A DNA stretch of 10,819 bases, taken from assembly GCA_025716855.1 (NCBI GenBank), contig JAIXMQ010000220.1, positions 1 through 10,819 of the forward strand, in the 5' to 3' direction. Source of the stretch: Pilaira anomala. Taxonomy: Eukaryota; Mucoromycota; Mucoromycetes; Mucorales; Mucoraceae. The notes under the pieces were generated by a model, which did not search any database, was not told the origin of the DNA, and saw only the letters and a program-made list of their open reading frames with translations. The translations under genes were made by a program, and so were the position numbers. Below are positions 7,788-10,819 of this stretch, one piece after another; within the stretch, counting starts at the first letter, position 1, and each line of letters starts with the position of its first letter.

Positions 7788-9158
7788 TTAAAGAGATGCA
7801 GCAGCATCCTCTTCAACCTCTGACATAGCACCATCAGAGTCAACACAAGCATGTTGATCAATTTCACCTTCAACAGTAACAGAACCTACTACTTCAGAGT
7901 CATCCATAACGTAGTCTTCCGTAGAAACAGTTTCTCTACCCTTACCCTTGTTCTTACCCAACGAAGAAGAGAAAAGAGCACCAGCATCAGAGTTAACCTT
8001 AGCCTTAGGATTAGTAGCAGGAGTAGAAGCACAGGAGTTAACATCCTCAGCAGAGATATATCCAAGCTGGACCAGTGAATAGCCAACAGGTTTAACCTGA
8101 TATGGGCGAGAGGCTTGCAAGTACGTAAGTGCGCTCATGCACCTCTTGTGCTGAAGCTGGGCGGCAAGGTCTTGACGGTCTGCTTGGGAACATGATTCAT
8201 ATTGTGGGTCCGCAATATGCTTAGGATCAAGGGGATCGAAATCCTCGAGCAGTTCCGCATTCACTCTTTTCATTGTAGAGATGAATGTAGGGGCATATTG
8301 ACAGTGAACAAGAACACCAATTATACCATGGGCAGGGAAACTGATATCGAAGACACGACTGATGTCAATACCACACCTCTTGAGACGAGCACGGGTGTCA
8401 CCACGGGAGATCTTACGGGAACGCCCGATGTAAACAAACTGGAATCCAGATGGACCGGTGTTAGATACAAAGGGACGGGCAGCACTTGCTAACTGGGCTG
8501 AAGAGACAACCTTTTTGGCACGGGGTTTATTCTTCTGGACCGGTTTGGCAGCAGAGGCAGCAGCAATTTGGGCCAAAGTTGGCTTGACTGGCACAACTTT
8601 ATTGGCTTTACGGGGCTTAGGTTCAGCGGCAACAGTGGGAGGGGCATCTTTCCATTTACTACCATTGGAACTAAGATCACGTGGCACATCAACAAGCATA
8701 TGGTCTTCGACTATAGCATGGTCTTGATTTGATGATGATGATGGTGGTCCAGCAAGTAAGCGAGCACGAAGCTCAGCGATTAAACTTGCTTGGGTGGCAA
8801 CAGTTTCCTTAAGCTCGGTGTTCTCTCGGGCCTAGTATTCCACTCGGGAGTCAATACGCGATTCATATTGTTGGAATCTGGCATCGATAGCAGCGAGTAG
8901 TTCAGAACTTTCTGGATAAGAAGAACCAGACGAAAAGGATGCACTATTTTGTGTAGCAGAAGAGTCAACCAAGGGAACTACCTTGGTAGTATTGGAGGAG
9001 AGTTCTCTAGACAAAATAGAAAGTTTTTTAGTTAAGGGATTTATAGAGGTTTTACTAATAGTACGACCTGTATAAACGCGGTTAAGCTTGCGATTTTTAG
9101 ATTGGACATCTGCATGGTTGTTACTGCCAGGAGAGTCGAGATTAGAGTCAAAATCCAT
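7788..9158 (-). pseudogene. LINE ORF1 (gag-like RNA-binding protein) with in-frame TAG
   Basis: From the ATG at 9158 the frame stays open for 108 codons, hits TAG at 8832-8834, and continues in the same frame for 347 codons to TAA at 7788. The TAG lies inside a coiled-coil-like heptad segment (about residues 85-135, with DARFQQYESRIDSR before and ENTELKETVATQ after), so both halves are one broken gene. Then come an Ala/Pro/Lys linker and a region with RRM-like order: a strand FQFVYIGR (about 8445-8422), the helix DTRARLKRCG, and the strands RVFDISF and GVLVHC (to about 8280). The C terminus is acidic. No CCHC zinc knuckle is seen. By analogy with L1 ORF1p, it would coat element RNA as an oligomer. 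The RRM-like assignment rests on pattern only. Confidence 0.78.
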
Positions 9159-9184
9159 GTTGGATGTTTGCGGAGTTTCAAAAT

Positions 9185-9418
9185 TTACAGCCTGGAAAAT
9201 CGGACTTTTAATTTGCTGAGTTTCAAAATTTGGGCTAGATTTGGCTGAGTTTCAATTATCGGGATTCCAACTTGTTGAGTTTCAAATGACGAGATTTCAA
9301 TTTGCTGGGTTTGAATTTTGTTGAGCCCTTTTGTCCGGACCGCAGTGGTTACCGAGGGCGGGGCTACCGAGGAACGAGAAGCTCTGGGGGCTCCGGAGGC
9401 TAGGGTAGGTTTAGCCAT
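9185..9418 (-). pseudogene. N-terminal part of LINE ORF1, frame-broken
   Basis: An ATG at 9416-9418 opens a 77-codon frame that differs by one from the main ORF1 frame. Its start is Ala/Ser/Pro-rich and basic (MAKPTLASGAPRASRSS), followed by repeats of a TQQ element (IQTQQIEIS, FETQQVGIP, IETQPN). The main ORF1 frame upstream of 9158 encodes the same repeat type (NFETQQIKSP, NFETPQTSN), and a stop blocks that frame just above about 9250. A one-base indel near 9232-9252 would therefore account for both. The original ORF1 probably started at 9418; the alternative is that 9158 was the true start and this is a leader ORF. Confidence 0.55.
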
Positions 9419-9629
9419 GTCGAAAAAAATTTTTTTTCTGTTTGAGTTAATTCTGAATGGGATTCAGGAATGAGCACCGAACTTGACGAAAAGTGTCCGG
9501 ATCGGAATAAAAGTAGTACCAAAAGAAAGCCAGACGAAGGTTTAGTCGGAATTCCGTTGGATGCAGGTGAAAAGTCGAGTTTTTGGTAACGGATTGATCG
9601 ATTGAAAAATTTTTCGGATCACTGGCCAT
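9419..9629 (-). other. LINE 5' leader with a possible upstream ORF
   Basis: Between the ACTGGA array and the ORF1 start lies a segment with the higher G+C of the LINE. It holds a 60-codon ATG-to-TAA frame (9629 to 9447) with no recognisable domain. An A8T7 tract sits just before the ORF1 ATG. It may be a 5' UTR with an upstream ORF that affects initiation, or the frame may be open by chance. Confidence 0.35.
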
Positions 9630-9990
9630 TTTGTTCCAGTAAATTCCCAGAAAATTTCCAGTAAATGTACCCTTTACTGGAGATTTACTGGACTCTGTTT
9701 CTGAACCATAAACTGGACCCCCCGTAAATTTCCAGTAAAAGTCAGATTTACAACCCAGTTTATCTCCAGTTTATATTACATTTACTGGACATTTACTGGA
9801 CTTTGTTTCTGAACCATTTACTGGACCTCCAGTATATGTTACATTTACTGGACCTCCAGTTTATATTACATTTACTGGACCCCCAGTTTTTATTACATTT
9901 ACTGGATATTTTCTGGACTTTGTTAATGAACCATTTACTAAATCCCAGTATATTTCATCTTTACTGACCAGTTTTTCTCCAGTATATCTA
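9620..9990. repeat. Dense array of TTTACTGGA / TCCAGTAAA motifs with 27-bp tandem units
   Basis: More than twenty ACTGG or CCAGT cores fall within 370 bp. Three consecutive 27-bp units are exact in length (9826-9852, 9853-9879, 9880-9906), each C(C/T)CCAGT...TTACATTTACTGGA. A second unit type, GACT(T/C)TGTT...GAACCAT(T/A)(T/A)ACT, recurs three times. Neighbouring units form small perfect hairpins such as TACTGGA-CC-TCCAGTA. The array starts with CACTGG at 9620 immediately upstream of the LINE leader. It may be a LINE promoter made of repeat units, or subterminal repeats of a second DNA transposon. Confidence 0.75.
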
Positions 9991-10508
9991 TTGATTCAGC
10001 TTTTGTAATTGGTTTAAAATTTTTTTAGAACAGTAAATTCTTCTATATCATTGGCTCTATTCATATTAAAAACGATTATTCCTTTTATTTATGGCCTTTC
10101 AATTGGTATATATATCTTTAATAACTGTCATATTGGGTATAGTATTATTACGATTTAAAAATAGCATTTATTTATTGTAAAAAAAAAAAAAGGATGAATG
10201 CGTAGCTATAACAGCAGTAATGGATCTTTTTTTGTGTATATATTTGTGGGAAAACATAGCTATTAAAATAAATATAAAAAAAAAATGCACTTACGTTATC
10301 ATTCTTCACCATAAAAAAAAGGTACTAGTGACTTATTACTACGTGAATAAAGAGAAACTAAATGGAGAGACCAAAAAGATGAAAAGACCAGATATAGTGC
10401 ATGTTCTGTACTAGTTATTACGAGAAGAAACGGAGAGAGCATACGTCCTATGGCCTCAGATATGAAGATTAATCTAAAATGATATAAAATTAATTAGACA
10501 TTTATTTA

Positions 10509-10550
<42 letters not shown>

Positions 10551-10819
10551 ACCTTATATTGCAATGAGCCTAGGATGGAGAAGAATCTATAAAAAATGAG
10601 GCTTTAGTTATCAGTCTTAATGGTGTAATCTATAATACTTACTTCTGTTACATAGTATATTGAATAGTAAAGACACATAATCTATATTACTAAAGACACA
10701 CAACCTATAACAGTAATAAAAATATGAGAAAAATATAAAAATAATGATCATAATTTACATGTCTTACCTTTATTATACATTTTATATCCATAGAAAGAGA
10801 ATACCTAAATAGAAGGCAT
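9991..10819. other. A/T-rich flank without a supportable gene
   Basis: The only ORF of note (10220-10414, plus strand) is Lys/Ile/Tyr-rich, as expected from random A/T-rich sequence. An A31 run lies at 10516-10546. A 23-bp period direct repeat sits near 10667-10710, with AAAGACACAYAAYCTATA in two copies (10669-10686 and 10692-10709). Nothing else is recognised. Confidence 0.45.

Larger units (their letters stand above)
4948..9629 (-). mobile_element. Non-LTR (LINE) retrotransposon, APE-endonuclease type, inactivated copy
   Basis: The order on the minus strand is leader, ORF1 (coiled coil plus RRM-like domain), then ORF2 (APE endonuclease then reverse transcriptase), the plan of two-ORF LINEs. 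No LTRs, integrase or protease are present. Both ORFs are broken by in-frame stops, and ORF1 also by a frame change. The 5' boundary is uncertain (9419 to about 9630), as is the 3' boundary (about 4975 or further into 4440-4947). I found neither a clear A-tail nor a target-site duplication. The G+C content is higher than the surrounding DNA. The RT motifs resemble those I associate with Glomeromycotina LINEs. Confidence 0.88.

Noticed and set aside
9620..9990. CRISPR-like array
   Set aside because: Units are contiguous and degenerate without unique spacers of constant length, and the genome is eukaryotic; it is a tandem and inverted motif array.
10220..10414. 64-codon plus-strand ORF
   Set aside because: Lys/Ile/Tyr-rich, in homopolymer-rich sequence, without domain or regulatory context.
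10516..10546. A31 tract as the poly(A) tail of the LINE
   Set aside because: The LINE runs on the minus strand, so its tail would be poly-T on the plus strand at low coordinates; this tract is beyond its 5' side.

Overview
The window looks like nuclear DNA of an AT-rich, transposon-rich eukaryote, most likely an early-diverging fungus. Glomeromycotina (Rhizophagus or Gigaspora type arbuscular mycorrhizal fungi) is my best guess. The evidence is the long A/T homopolymers, short GTAAGT...AG introns, absence of operon-like organisation, and a LINE reverse transcriptase of a kind I associate with those genomes. The species assignment is inference; no marker gene is present.

Layout from left to right. 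(1) 80-643, minus strand: a small acidic protein gene whose N terminus carries two closely spaced SUMO-interacting-type motifs, with a CT-rich leader and a possible 5' UTR intron. (2) 924-996, minus: a decayed tRNA-Glu(TTC)-like sequence followed directly by a T8 tract. (3) 1053-3177: a non-coding block that fits a non-autonomous CACTA (EnSpm-type) DNA transposon. It has 5'-CACTAGAC...GCCTAGTG-3' ends, a TAG/TAG 3-bp target duplication, and arrays of an 'ATTTGTAGGAT'-type motif just inside both ends. (4) 3413-4058, minus: two exon-like coding blocks of an unrecognised Lys-rich protein, separated by a 258-nt putative intron whose phases do not join simply. (5) 4805-4974: a compact palindromic repeat module abutting the 3' end of the LINE. 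(6) 4948 to about 9630, minus: a non-LTR (LINE) retrotransposon. ORF1 has a frame break, an in-frame TAG, a coiled coil and an RRM-like fold. Two nt later ORF2 begins, with an APE-type endonuclease, an in-frame TAA, then a reverse transcriptase with intact FADD. (7) 9620-9990: a dense array of TTTACTGGA/TCCAGTAAA motifs, including three exact 27-bp units, just upstream of the LINE. (8) 9991-10819: AT-rich sequence with an A31 tract and no gene I can support.

The LINE is dead in this copy. Five positions where it departs from what the family or frame predicts (TAG in ORF1, TAA in ORF2, SDH to SDY in the endonuclease, and two RT motif changes) can each be explained by a CpA to TpA change on one strand or the other. 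That pattern resembles RIP or deamination of methylated cytosine and is testable. No cellular pathway or multi-gene system links the genes; this is mainly a transposon graveyard around one small host gene and one uncertain gene. The items most worth follow-up are the CACTA-like element, the ACTGGA array, the tandem-SIM protein and the CpA to TpA pattern.
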